This document shows positions 17,932 to 26,307 of a DNA stretch of 64,000 bases, in pieces. Within the stretch, counting starts at the first letter, position 1, and each line of letters opens with the position of its first letter. The stretch spans positions 1 through 64,000 of the forward strand of contig NZ_JABANE010000010.1 of the NCBI RefSeq assembly GCF_012844305.1, written 5' to 3'. The notes under the pieces are model-generated. The model worked only from the letters and a program-made list of their open reading frames with translations. It searched no databases and had not been told where the DNA came from. A program made the position numbers and the translations under genes. The DNA is from Flammeovirga aprica JL-4 (GTDB taxonomy: Bacteria > Bacteroidota > Bacteroidia > Cytophagales > Flammeovirgaceae).

Positions 17932-20580
17932 GTGACTTTACATACGAAACATATCTTCTTTTTTGTACTTTTCATATTTATGAATGTACCTCTCCTCTTT
18001 GCACAGAATAGAGGCTTGGAGAAGTATGACTTTGATTTTGATGAAGTAAGCTGGGCTGAGGCGATTACTACCCTTTCTGAAGAACATAACCTTAATTTTA
18101 TTTACAGCGATGATAACCTTCCTGTTGTCAACCGCTTCTCCTTCAAAAAGAAAAAGGCTACACTCGACGAAGTGTTGACGGCACTTTTCAATGGGAAATT
18201 TTTAGGATACAGAATTGATGGCAGTGATGTGATTGTGAAGGTGATTCGAATTCCACTTGATTCAAAAGAAGGAAGAAGACTTACCCGTTATCCTGTCAAT
18301 GGAATTATCAGAGATCAATACTCAAGAGAAACAGTTATTGGTGCTACTATCTTTTTTGAAGATATTTCTATCGGTACAGTTACCAACGTCAATGGTTTTT
18401 ATTCCATTTCAGTTCCTGAAGGGCAATATCTTGTCTCCATTAAATCATTGGGCTATGTCAATATTGATACAATTATTGATGTCAAAGGGCAGATGGAATT
18501 GAACCTTAACCTCAAAGTAAAGGAAACGAAACTGAGAGAGATTGTAGTGCTTTCCAGTAACTCCGAAGTATACGATGGTATTTTGCAGTTGAGTAATATC
18601 ACGACAGTCACGCCTGAAGCTACAAATGAACTCCCTTTGATTTTGGGTGAGGGCGATGTAATGAAATCATTGCAGTTGATGCCTGGCTTTAAAAGTGCCA
18701 ATGAAGGAAGTTCTGAGATATCTGTACGTGGAGGAAGAACCGATCAGAACCTATTTCTAATAGACGATGTACCGATTTACAATGCCACACACAGTTTAGG
18801 TTTTTACTCAATTTTCAATACCAATTCACTTAAAAATGTACAAACTTACAAAAGTGGCATTCCGGCTCAGTACGGTGGCCGAGGCTCTTCAGTAATTGAT
18901 GTACATCTGAAAGAAGGTAACAACCAAAAGTTCAAAGTTTCGGGCGGTATTGGTACTATGTCGGCCAATGCTACGCTTGAGGGACCGATTGTAAAAGACA
19001 AATCTTCCTTTATTATTTCAGGTAGAAGACCTTACACTGATTTGCTTTCCAGTACAACAAGAGGAGACATCAACACCGTGGTTTTTTATGATGTAAGTGC
19101 AAAACTGAAATTCCAGCTCAACAAGAAAAACGCACTTTCAGTTTCAAGTTATTTCAGTAGAGATAAACTGGCTTTTCAAAATATTTCATCAAGTGAGTGG
19201 GGCAATAAAACAGCCAATGTCACATGGTCTGCTTTGCTGTCACCCAAAACATACAGCAACCTTACTTTATGGTATACAAACTATGATGTGGCCAACATTG
19301 TCAACACTATACCAGAAACAAGTTACCGTACCACTTATGCCTTGGATGATTATGGGTTGAAATACAAAGTGGAGCAGTATTTTACACCTGATATGACATT
19401 GAAAGCGGGTGTTGAAAGTATGCTTCATACTTATAATCAAGGTAGTATTACGCCTTTTGACGAAGAGTCAATTGTCACTCCCAATGATCCTCAGGATATC
19501 AGAGCTGTGGAGTCTGGTGTATTCACTGATTTTGAATGGAATATAAATGAGAAAGTCAAAGTGGGGCTGGGACTGCGTTATTCGAGATTCGATAATGTTA
19601 GAAATGAAAGAGAGTATATCTATGATATTGAGCCTTTTCAGCTTCGAGCCGACAGTATTTCAGATAATAATATTGTCGATACCGTTCGAAATTCCGGCAT
19701 CAGCTTCGATCACTCTTACCACAATATTGACCCAAGAGTTTCAATAAGCGTTGCACTCACCCCTCAGCAGTCGGTCCGCATTGCTTACGACAGGATGACA
19801 CAATACGCTCAGGAATTGGCATTGACAACCCTTCCGAGTAACTCAGGCGTATGGATTCCATCCAATAAATACATCAAACCCCTGATCAACAATCAGTATT
19901 CCATCGGCTATTTGCTCAAGTCTAAGGATAATATGTATGATTTTTCTTTGGATGCTTATTATAAAACGTCTGATGATATACTTGAATTCAAACCCAATGG
20001 TAGGTATGTTGTCACTGATCATGTGGAAACGGATGTCACGTCTGGTATTGGGCAGAGTTATGGCGTTGAATCTATCTTCAGGAAAAGAAAAGGAAAACTG
20101 ACGGGATCGGTATCTTACACCTATAGTTTTTCATTTATAAAAATTCCTCAAATCAACAACGGGAACTGGTATCCTACAGATCAAGATCAGCGGCATGTTT
20201 TTAATATTCTAGCTTCTTTCCAAATCTCTAAGCAGATACAATTCTCTGCGGTTTGGAATTATGCATCAGGGCGTCCTTACACCGCTCCTGTAGGAAAATA
20301 TTACAAAGAAGGCTATGTGGTCCCTATTTACGGTGATCGAAATAAGGCAAGACTTCCAAGTACACACCACTTAGACATTTCTTTGACTTTTTATAGAAAA
20401 ATGAATGAGCAGAAGAAAAATGAAAGTAGTTTCAATTTTTCTATCTACAATGTATATGCTCGTAAAAATACTTATTCTTATATTTTCAGAAGTAAAAGAA
20501 ACAACCCTGAGCAATTGGAAACAGTGAAGGTCTATCTATTTAGTATTATTCCTTCCTTCAGTTACAATTTTAAATTCTAA
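17932..20580 (+). CDS. TonB-dependent outer-membrane receptor with STN domain
   Basis: An 882-residue receptor. The signal peptide runs to LLFAQ, followed by an STN (secretin/TonB short N-terminal) domain at about 35-105, a carboxypeptidase-like regulatory domain (VNGIIRDQYSRETVIGATIFFEDISIGTVTNVNG), a plug with VRGGRTDQNLFLIDDVPIYN, and a beta barrel ending in F. I place the start at the GTG 17932, giving a compact signal peptide; the frame opens at a TTG 17881 with 17 poorly fitting residues. STN receptors often signal to an anti-sigma factor. The DUF4249 partner follows after 7 nt. Substrate unknown. Confidence 0.9.
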   Translation: MTLHTKHIFFFVLFIFMNVPLLFAQNRGLEKYDFDFDEVSWAEAITTLSEEHNLNFIYSDDNLPVVNRFSFKKKKATLDEVLTALFNGKFLGYRIDGSDVIVKVIRIPLDSKEGRRLTRYPVNGIIRDQYSRETVIGATIFFEDISIGTVTNVNGFYSISVPEGQYLVSIKSLGYVNIDTIIDVKGQMELNLNLKVKETKLREIVVLSSNSEVYDGILQLSNITTVTPEATNELPLILGEGDVMKSLQLMPGFKSANEGSSEISVRGGRTDQNLFLIDDVPIYNATHSLGFYSIFNTNSLKNVQTYKSGIPAQYGGRGSSVIDVHLKEGNNQKFKVSGGIGTMSANATLEGPIVKDKSSFIISGRRPYTDLLSSTTRGDINTVVFYDVSAKLKFQLNKKNALSVSSYFSRDKLAFQNISSSEWGNKTANVTWSALLSPKTYSNLTLWYTNYDVANIVNTIPETSYRTTYALDDYGLKYKVEQYFTPDMTLKAGVESMLHTYNQGSITPFDEESIVTPNDPQDIRAVESGVFTDFEWNINEKVKVGLGLRYSRFDNVRNEREYIYDIEPFQLRADSISDNNIVDTVRNSGISFDHSYHNIDPRVSISVALTPQQSVRIAYDRMTQYAQELALTTLPSNSGVWIPSNKYIKPLINNQYSIGYLLKSKDNMYDFSLDAYYKTSDDILEFKPNGRYVVTDHVETDVTSGIGQSYGVESIFRKRKGKLTGSVSYTYSFSFIKIPQINNGNWYPTDQDQRHVFNILASFQISKQIQFSAVWNYASGRPYTAPVGKYYKEGYVVPIYGDRNKARLPSTHHLDISLTFYRKMNEQKKNESSFNFSIYNVYARKNTYSYIFRSKRNNPEQLETVKVYLFSIIPSFSYNFKF

Positions 20581-20587
20581 ACCGACG

Positions 20588-21439
20588 ATGAAGTATTTAG
20601 GCCTGATTATATTACTGTTATGTATGATGATGGGATGTGAAGAACCTATTATTCTAGACTTGCCAAGTGGTGAGCCAAGTACTATTATTGATGCCAATAT
20701 TTCAGAAAGCAACGTGGTTTCGAGGGTAGTTTTATCAAAGTCATTAGGGTTTAATGATACCATCAATTTTCCTCCTATTGAAAATGCCAGTGTGGTATTG
20801 GCCCACGGTAGAAGCGAAACTTCCTTTTCATTTAACTACGTCAACACACTCAGTGTAGGTGCAGTTTACGAAGCACAAAGTGAGGTCACTCTTATTTCTG
20901 ATGATCTGTATTTTTTCTCCGTATATCTTCCAGGCAGTATTGAAGACCCTGACACACTATATCAAGCTACTATGAAAATGCCTACGAAAGTTCCTGTAGA
21001 AGGCATCCGTTTTAGAGCTGTTGCTGATGAATCAGATCAATACGTTTTGAGGATTTTCTTTACTGATCCCGAAGGAGAACGAAACTTTTACAGCTGGAGA
21101 GTTTCTCAGAAAATCAATGGAGAATATGTTGTGTTGCCTAATAATAAAATACCGCTTTATACGGATCAGGGCATTGATGGAAAATCGGTTTTTGTTGAAT
21201 TTGCGGGTTCTAATTTTTCAGAATCTGATACCGTGCAGGTACATTTCAAGTCATTGACCAGAGATGCCTATGACTATTACAGGGCATTGAATAATTTGAT
21301 TGACGTTTCAGGCACCAATACTTCTGCTGACAATCCAAGAAGTAATTTTGTCAGTACAGCCGGTGACCGTTCGTTTGGTTATTTTTCTTTGGAAGGGGTA
21401 CATGATACAGAGGCTTTTGCGGTAGCAGACTCTTTATAA
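20588..21439 (+). CDS. DUF4249 lipoprotein, partner of the TonB receptor
   Basis: A 283-residue protein with a lipoprotein signal (LLLCMMMGC, Cys about 17) and a DUF4249 beta-rich domain (PSTIIDANISESNVVSRVVLSKS, FPPIENASVVL). DUF4249 proteins are nearly always encoded directly after STN-type TonB receptors and are thought to be surface lipoproteins that hand substrate to the receptor. Its stop overlaps the stop of the opposite-strand gene by 6 nt, so the two operons are tightly convergent with no terminator between them. Confidence 0.87.
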   Translation: MKYLGLIILLLCMMMGCEEPIILDLPSGEPSTIIDANISESNVVSRVVLSKSLGFNDTINFPPIENASVVLAHGRSETSFSFNYVNTLSVGAVYEAQSEVTLISDDLYFFSVYLPGSIEDPDTLYQATMKMPTKVPVEGIRFRAVADESDQYVLRIFFTDPEGERNFYSWRVSQKINGEYVVLPNNKIPLYTDQGIDGKSVFVEFAGSNFSESDTVQVHFKSLTRDAYDYYRALNNLIDVSGTNTSADNPRSNFVSTAGDRSFGYFSLEGVHDTEAFAVADSL

Positions 21440-21976
21440 AGCTAATTTTTTAAAGTACTTTTTCAATACAGGCTGGAAAAACTTATACACTTTAAACCCT
21501 CCCCGGATCAAATACGGACTGATATATTCTTTGATTTTTTTTCTGAAATAAAACGAAAGCGAAGCGATGACTGTGCTAACTATAAACTGAACCAAATTAT
21601 GAAAATCAATCGCATAAAGTATTGATATTGAATTGGCCAATGTCAATAAAAAGTAAGACAGTGCATCCCAGAATTCTTGATTGGTTTTGAGTTTAAAAAA
21701 AGTAAACTCCACTTCATACCAATGCCTTCTCAATGTTCTTTTGATCTGACTTGAATTCAGCTGAATTTCCGTATCTGTCATTTTGGGAATGTAATTGAAA
21801 ATATCAGCATCTAACTGGATTACCGTCAAAAAACTATATTGTCCCCCTGTTTTTAAAAGCAGAGGGGTATTGATCTCTACCCCTCCGTTCTGGAAAGTTT
21901 CCACCAGCATCTCTGCCGCATCTTTTGACGCTTTAAGCTGCTGGAGTTTTTCATTAAATACCTTCCAATTCACCAT
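21434..21976 (-). CDS. Membrane protein of unknown function, third gene of a three-paralogue operon
   Basis: 180 residues, no family recognised. The N-terminal half contains FLTVIQLDADIFNYI, matching in position and pattern the IQIDGDVTSYL and IHLLKGDVTSYV segments of the next two proteins, followed in each by a basic/aromatic stretch and HW or FH. Two hydrophobic segments lie at about 105-145 (a DALSYFLLTLANSISILYAI region, then VQFIVSTVIASLSFYF), ending in a lysine-rich tail. So it looks like the membrane-bound member of the set. It is 2 nt after the 287-residue protein. Confidence 0.6.
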   Translation of the reverse strand: MVNWKVFNEKLQQLKASKDAAEMLVETFQNGGVEINTPLLLKTGGQYSFLTVIQLDADIFNYIPKMTDTEIQLNSSQIKRTLRRHWYEVEFTFFKLKTNQEFWDALSYFLLTLANSISILYAIDFHNLVQFIVSTVIASLSFYFRKKIKEYISPYLIRGGFKVYKFFQPVLKKYFKKLAL

Positions 21977-21978
21977 AT

Positions 21979-22842
21979 CTATGATTCTGTCGTTTTATTA
22001 TTTCCGAAAATGGATGAAAAGGCCTTTCCTGTCAAATCTGTCAGTACTTTGAAGAAAGACGACCAGTGACCTGTAGCTTCATTAGTGGAATGCTGATGAA
22101 AATTCATCACCATTGTCCTCAGTTCAGGCGGCAACTTCACAAACTTGGGTGTGAGGTAAGAAGTCACATCACCATCAATCTGCACGACAGTTTGCAATAA
22201 TACCTGCTGTGTGCCCAATTCCCATGCTTTACGGATCTGTGTGATCTGCTCCGTTCCCAAATCCAACTCCTCTACTTCATTCATTTCGCGAAGCAAAATA
22301 TCATTGTTCCACTTATGAGAACCCATCTGAGAAGGATATTTATCAAACTGTCCTACTCCGCCATCATTAAATTTAGCATCATAGCCTCTTGTCCCTTGTT
22401 TGGTTTCAATGGCAAGTTTGCTGCGCTGCATTTTGAACATTCCAATGAAGTTGGCACTTTGTCTTTCAATCCTGTAAAGCATCTGAATTCTTTCTTTCAG
22501 ACTCTCAGATTGTTCTTCTGTCTGCATTCTAGGCAACAAAGTCTCGTAATACTTTTTACCTTCCTGCGCTGCTCTTTTCACCTCATAATAAGAGTACTCC
22601 CCCGCTCCTTCACAACGCAACAGAAATTTTTCTTTACCTGATGCATCGACAGTTGCAGGAACACCTTTGGCTTTTTCACAAATACCAAATTCAATCAGTG
22701 TTTTTCTGTACCTTTCTATGATATCTCTCAATGCCAAACGCTTATTGACGGGCATTTTAGCACCTGTAGTATTCTCTTTTAAAATGGTATTAACTTCTAG
22801 CGTTAATAGCTCATTGGCGATAGACTTTAGGGATTTCTCCAT
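21979..22842 (-). CDS. Unknown soluble protein, second gene of the three-paralogue operon
   Basis: 287 residues, no recognised domain. Its N-terminus (ANELLTLEVNTILKE) resembles that of the upstream protein (INNLVTLDIKTIVGE). The C-terminal third has IDGDVTSYLTPKFV followed by FHQHSTNEATGHW, the core shared with both neighbours. The middle (60-190) is an insertion with an RC-GAGEYSYYEVKRAAQEG segment and charged helices. There is no signal peptide. Genes are 6 and 2 nt apart, so they probably act together. Confidence 0.6.
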   Translation of the reverse strand: MEKSLKSIANELLTLEVNTILKENTTGAKMPVNKRLALRDIIERYRKTLIEFGICEKAKGVPATVDASGKEKFLLRCEGAGEYSYYEVKRAAQEGKKYYETLLPRMQTEEQSESLKERIQMLYRIERQSANFIGMFKMQRSKLAIETKQGTRGYDAKFNDGGVGQFDKYPSQMGSHKWNNDILLREMNEVEELDLGTEQITQIRKAWELGTQQVLLQTVVQIDGDVTSYLTPKFVKLPPELRTMVMNFHQHSTNEATGHWSSFFKVLTDLTGKAFSSIFGNNKTTES

Positions 22843-22848
22843 TGTATT

Positions 22849-23529
22849 CTATTCTTCCTCTTTTTTAGAATCATCCTCATTTCCATCTTCTACAGTTGTG
22901 TCTTCTTCAGAAGAAGTGGCTGCAGGAGCATCATAATCTATTGGAGGCGTATCTAATGCCGGTGTCTCTGCAATAGGTGTTTCCTCTGCCACTGCCGTAG
23001 ATGCTGGATCAAAAGCCGCTGCTTCATAATCAGGAGCTGCTGCTGCAGTCTGAGAAGGGTCAAAGGCAGTTTCCTCAGGATTATATGCTAATGCTGGTTG
23101 CGCTGTCGCTGTAGGAAATGATTGCTGTGGTGCGGCGGCTGCACTGCTGTAGAAAGAGTCTGCAGGAGGCACGTCCACTCCTTTTGTTTTGGCATACAAT
23201 TCAAACAGGCTGTAAACGGCTTTGATGTTATCATTGATGATAGCATGTCCGTGCTGTTCTTTCTGTGCATGGAAATCACGCACCCAAGCGTATCTGTCTT
23301 GTACCAGATCATTACTCACATAAGAAGTTACATCTCCTTTCAAAAGATGGATCTTACTGTTCATGACTTTAAAATCTGTCCCTTCTTTCTTAATGATCTC
23401 ATCTTTCTCTCCATCTACATGGAATTCTCCTACAATAGTTTTTATATCGAGGGTTACTAAGTTGTTGATATAATCTTCAATATTGTTGACAAAGTTCTGG
23501 AAGAACCCTACATTTTCTTGATCTGACAT
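22849..23529 (-). CDS. Unknown protein with acidic Ala/Pro-rich tail, first gene of the three-paralogue operon
   Basis: 226 residues. The folded part (1-120) contains LVTLDIKTIVGEF and LLKGDVTSYVSNDLV followed by an FHAQKEQHGHA stretch, the core shared with the next two genes. From about 125 to the end the chain is low-complexity: rich in Ala, Pro, Glu and Asp, with a loosely repeated AFDPSQTA / AFDPASTA unit and a final acidic DDSKKEEE. There is no signal peptide. The tail suggests a flexible interaction arm. Function unknown. Confidence 0.6.
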   Translation of the reverse strand: MSDQENVGFFQNFVNNIEDYINNLVTLDIKTIVGEFHVDGEKDEIIKKEGTDFKVMNSKIHLLKGDVTSYVSNDLVQDRYAWVRDFHAQKEQHGHAIINDNIKAVYSLFELYAKTKGVDVPPADSFYSSAAAAPQQSFPTATAQPALAYNPEETAFDPSQTAAAAPDYEAAAFDPASTAVAEETPIAETPALDTPPIDYDAPAATSSEEDTTVEDGNEDDSKKEEE

Positions 23530-23655
23530 AGAGTAAGTAAAATTTGATTATAAAAATGCTTATATAAATTTGAATCAATTGGATGAATTTTCCAAAAATT
23601 TAAGATAAAGTAATCATTTAGGAAATACTCACAATTATTATTGACCGCACTATAC

Positions 23656-23663
23656 TATATTTG
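23656..23663 (+). promoter_or_regulatory. Promoter -7 box of hpt
   Basis: TATATTTG matches TAnnTTTG exactly, 109 nt before the hpt ATG. A TTG at 23641 lies closer than the normal -33 spacing, so only the -7 part is convincing. Confidence 0.45.
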
Positions 23664-23771
23664 TCTTTTACTTTCTTTGGTTGTTGAAGGAATTCCATCG
23701 AAAAATTAAATTTCACAACTCCCTAATTTTCAAAAGAAAGTGTAATCAAAATAGTCTTTTAGAGAACACTC

Positions 23772-24320
23772 ATGGCTAAAGTCACAAAAGTATTAGATAA
23801 AGAATTCGTTCCTTTTATCAGTAAAGAGGAAATTGCGAAGCGTAATCAAGAGATCGGACAACAAATCACTAAAGATTACGAAGGTAAAGATGTATTGATG
23901 GTCAGCGTTTTGAATGGCTCATTCATGTTCACTTCGGATCTTGCAAAGGAAATTGATCTTGAGATTGACATTTCATTTGTAAAATACTCTTCGTACCAAG
24001 GTACAGAAAGTACTGGTAAAGTAAAACAATTGATCGGTTTCAATGAAGCAGATGTAAGAGGTAAACACGTAATCATCGTAGAAGATATTGTGGATACTGG
24101 ACGTACAATGAAAGCTTTATTAAAAGATCTTGAAGAAATGAAGCCTGCTTCTGTAAAAGTTTGTGCTTTACTTTACAAGCCTGAGGCACTAAAAATTCCT
24201 ATCACAATTGATTATGTTGGTTTTGAAATCGACCCTCGTTTTGTTGTAGGTTATGGATTGGATTATGATCACTTCGGAAGAAACATTCCTGAGATTTTAG
24301 TTTTAAAAGATAAAGCTTAA
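23772..24320 (+). CDS. hpt: Hypoxanthine phosphoribosyltransferase
   Basis: 182 residues, normal length. The PRPP-binding loop is intact (HVIIVEDIVDTGRTM), and earlier the family's hydrophobic SVLNGSFMF segment and the later DYVGFEIDPRFVVGYGLDY motif are present. It salvages hypoxanthine and guanine to IMP and GMP in the cytoplasm. It stands alone between the three-paralogue operon (divergent) and a strong terminator. Confidence 0.95.
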   Translation: MAKVTKVLDKEFVPFISKEEIAKRNQEIGQQITKDYEGKDVLMVSVLNGSFMFTSDLAKEIDLEIDISFVKYSSYQGTESTGKVKQLIGFNEADVRGKHVIIVEDIVDTGRTMKALLKDLEEMKPASVKVCALLYKPEALKIPITIDYVGFEIDPRFVVGYGLDYDHFGRNIPEILVLKDKA

Positions 24321-24357
24321 TCTATTTCGATTGATTTGACTTCCACATTATAAATGG

Positions 24358-24397
24358 AAAAGGCTTTCAGGTATTGAATTATCTGAAAGCCTTTTTT
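24358..24397 (+). terminator. Intrinsic terminator of hpt
   Basis: AAAGGCTTTCAG pairs perfectly with CTGAAAGCCTTT across a 12-nt loop, followed by a T-run. Confidence 0.9.
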
Positions 24398-24494
24398 AAT
24401 GGCTGTAAAAACATGGTCAGTTACCCAAAAAGTAACCGTAATCCTTTTTTGAAATAGTATTATGAAATACACACTCTACTTCTACCTCAGACTT

Positions 24495-24512
24495 CACGTA
24501 GCAGGCTACGTG
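24495..24512. repeat. Short perfect palindromic hairpin
   Basis: CACGTAGC-AG-GCTACGTG is an 8-bp perfect stem with a 2-nt loop, GC-richer than its surroundings and without a T-run. It lies between convergent hpt and the quinone reductase fusion. It could be a protein-binding site; no function is assigned. Confidence 0.4.
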
Positions 24513-24575
24513 GCTACAGGAGAGCAAATAAATCATCATATTCTAGCATGCTTATAATACTGTTCACACGCTAAC

Positions 24576-25514
24576 TTATAGTGGCTGAACAATATATTCG
24601 TGAATCTTCATTCTATCATCACGTGTAATTTCAACTTTCCAATCTTCTTTTACATTAAGATTTAAAGCCTCCCCACTTACTGTTTCAGCCTCTAAACTTA
24701 CGTTTAAATCTACATTGTAAAGTCCATTGCTTTCTGTCACAACGATTGATTTGATTGTATGCTTGTTATCCGGTTTTATCGTTTTTCTGATTCCATCGTA
24801 CCATTCTTTAAAACCTTCATGTCCTCTGAATTCTCCTTCAGGGAATTTTAAAACCGTTTCTTTTAAAAGGTGATTTGTAAAATACCCTTCATCTCCTAAC
24901 ACATCAAACTGAGCAAACCAATCTTTGATAAAGTCTTTAATTTTTTGTTCAGGATCAGCCTCTGACAAACTTTTCAAAGTAGTAATAATACGATCTAGTT
25001 GCTTTTCAGCTCTCTGTTCCACAATTTCCTGTGTGTTATAAACACCTGGAATAAACACCATACCATGCTCATAAATAGGATCTAAATAGTTCATTTTAGC
25101 CAAGTAAGCAGATTGTTCCATAGGCTTTAAAAAATCTTCAATTCTAAAATGATTGTACCCTAATGGAGAATAAGCATCACTTGGACCGCCTACAGTAAAG
25201 CTTAATAAGAAGTTTTTTCCTTTTAGCTTATCCCCTTCTGGGCCGTAAGCAAAGTTGAAAGAGAAAACGGCATCAAACCATGCTTTTAGAATTGCAGGCA
25301 TATTGTACCAGTAAAATGGGTATTGGAAGATAATCGTATCTGCTTTTAATAATGCTTCATGCTCCGCTTCAATATCGATTTTATAATCTGGATATAATTT
25401 GAAAATATCCCTTACCTCTATATCCTCAACTTTCTCTTTAATAGTAGTTGAAATGTATTTGTTAGCAATTGATTTTTCTAATTCTGGATGTGCTACAATC
25501 ATTAAAGTTTTCAT
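24576..25514 (-). CDS. NAD(P)H-dependent quinone reductase fused to an NTF2/SnoaL-like domain
   Basis: 312 residues. Residues 1-190 are a flavodoxin-fold quinone oxidoreductase of the MdaB/KefF type (MIVAHPELEKSIANK, FQYPFYWYNMPAILKAWFD, the FAYGPEGDKLKGK loop). Residues about 195-312 are an NTF2-like fold as in SnoaL proteins (FIKDWFAQFDVLGDEGYFTNHL...FRGHEGFKEWYDGI). The reductase would reduce quinones or electrophiles with two electrons. The upstream MarR gene and the shared palindrome at 25532-25543 point to quinone- or electrophile-induced expression. Confidence 0.88.
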   Translation of the reverse strand: MKTLMIVAHPELEKSIANKYISTTIKEKVEDIEVRDIFKLYPDYKIDIEAEHEALLKADTIIFQYPFYWYNMPAILKAWFDAVFSFNFAYGPEGDKLKGKNFLLSFTVGGPSDAYSPLGYNHFRIEDFLKPMEQSAYLAKMNYLDPIYEHGMVFIPGVYNTQEIVEQRAEKQLDRIITTLKSLSEADPEQKIKDFIKDWFAQFDVLGDEGYFTNHLLKETVLKFPEGEFRGHEGFKEWYDGIRKTIKPDNKHTIKSIVVTESNGLYNVDLNVSLEAETVSGEALNLNVKEDWKVEITRDDRMKIHEYIVQPL

Positions 25515-25531
25515 GTCTTTTATATTTTTAG

Positions 25532-25543
25532 TTGTACATACAA
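25532..25543 (-). promoter_or_regulatory. MarR operator-like site before the quinone reductase
   Basis: TTGTACATACAA, a TTGTA-nn-TACAA near-palindrome, lies 18 nt upstream of the start codon in the 62-nt gap after marR. The same 12-mer occurs upstream of this marR (26055-26066). Confidence 0.65.
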
Positions 25544-25576
25544 ATGTTTTATTAAAAAAATAGAGAAATAAATTCC

Positions 25577-26014
25577 CTATTCATTATTTCCTAAAGCGAT
25601 GTTGGCTTTATGAATATCAGCGGTCAATTTCACAGCCGTTTCTTTTCCTAAAACCTCACAATATTTATCAAATAGATCTGCCAATGCCTGATCTAATTTT
25701 GGTTTCATTTTAATACCTTCTTCCGTTGGGTGAACATATACCGTTCTTCCTTCTTGAGTACGTTGTACATATCCCATTGCAATCAGTTTATCAATAAATC
25801 GAGTGATTGTTGAAGGTTTTAGATTCATCTTATGACTAATCTCCCCTTGGCTTAAACCAGGTTCTTCAATAATCTGTAACAACAAATGTGCATAAGAGGT
25901 CTGCAAGCCCGTCACTCTAAAAGCATCATTTGCCAAGTTCCCAATAAAGCGGGAAAGTGAATTGGCTGTAAAATATAAACAGCATTCTTGAAACGATTTT
26001 TGTTGATCACTCAT
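25577..26014 (-). CDS. MarR-family regulator (first)
   Basis: 145 residues, winged helix. The recognition region reads GLSQGEISHKMNLKPSTITRFIDKLIAMGYVQRTQEGRTVYVHPTEEG cut into its usual helix-turn-helix and wing; a cysteine pair lies near the N-terminus (QECCLYF). MarR proteins repress redox or efflux genes until a phenolic or oxidant is bound; the N-terminal cysteines might be the sensor. It is co-directional with the quinone reductase, and the TTGTACATACAA site lies in front of both genes. Confidence 0.92.
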   Translation of the reverse strand: MSDQQKSFQECCLYFTANSLSRFIGNLANDAFRVTGLQTSYAHLLLQIIEEPGLSQGEISHKMNLKPSTITRFIDKLIAMGYVQRTQEGRTVYVHPTEEGIKMKPKLDQALADLFDKYCEVLGKETAVKLTADIHKANIALGNNE

Positions 26015-26054
26015 GATTATTTCTTTTTTGATGATATAAATGTAAAATAATTAG

Positions 26055-26066
26055 TTGTACATACAA
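26055..26066 (-). promoter_or_regulatory. MarR operator-like site before the first marR
   Basis: TTGTACATACAA, identical to the site before the quinone reductase, 41 nt upstream of the marR ATG. Flanking bases also agree (TTAGTTGTACATACAAAT in both). Confidence 0.65.
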
Positions 26067-26307
26067 ATATATTTTTGTTAATCACTTTAAACAACTAACA
26101 CATCCATATTTGTATAAGGACTAAGATAAAAGTAACCGGATGTTTTTTGATGAAGAATTAAGAATGATGAATGAAGAAAAATGGTTCGTGAGCCACAAGG
26201 CATTGTGACTCTACCGTGCGGTTATCTTTTCAATAGAAATTTCAAGCAAAAAAATCCCACAATTTTACAATCATGGGACTCTATCTATCTTCAAAAGAAA
26301 CCAAAAG

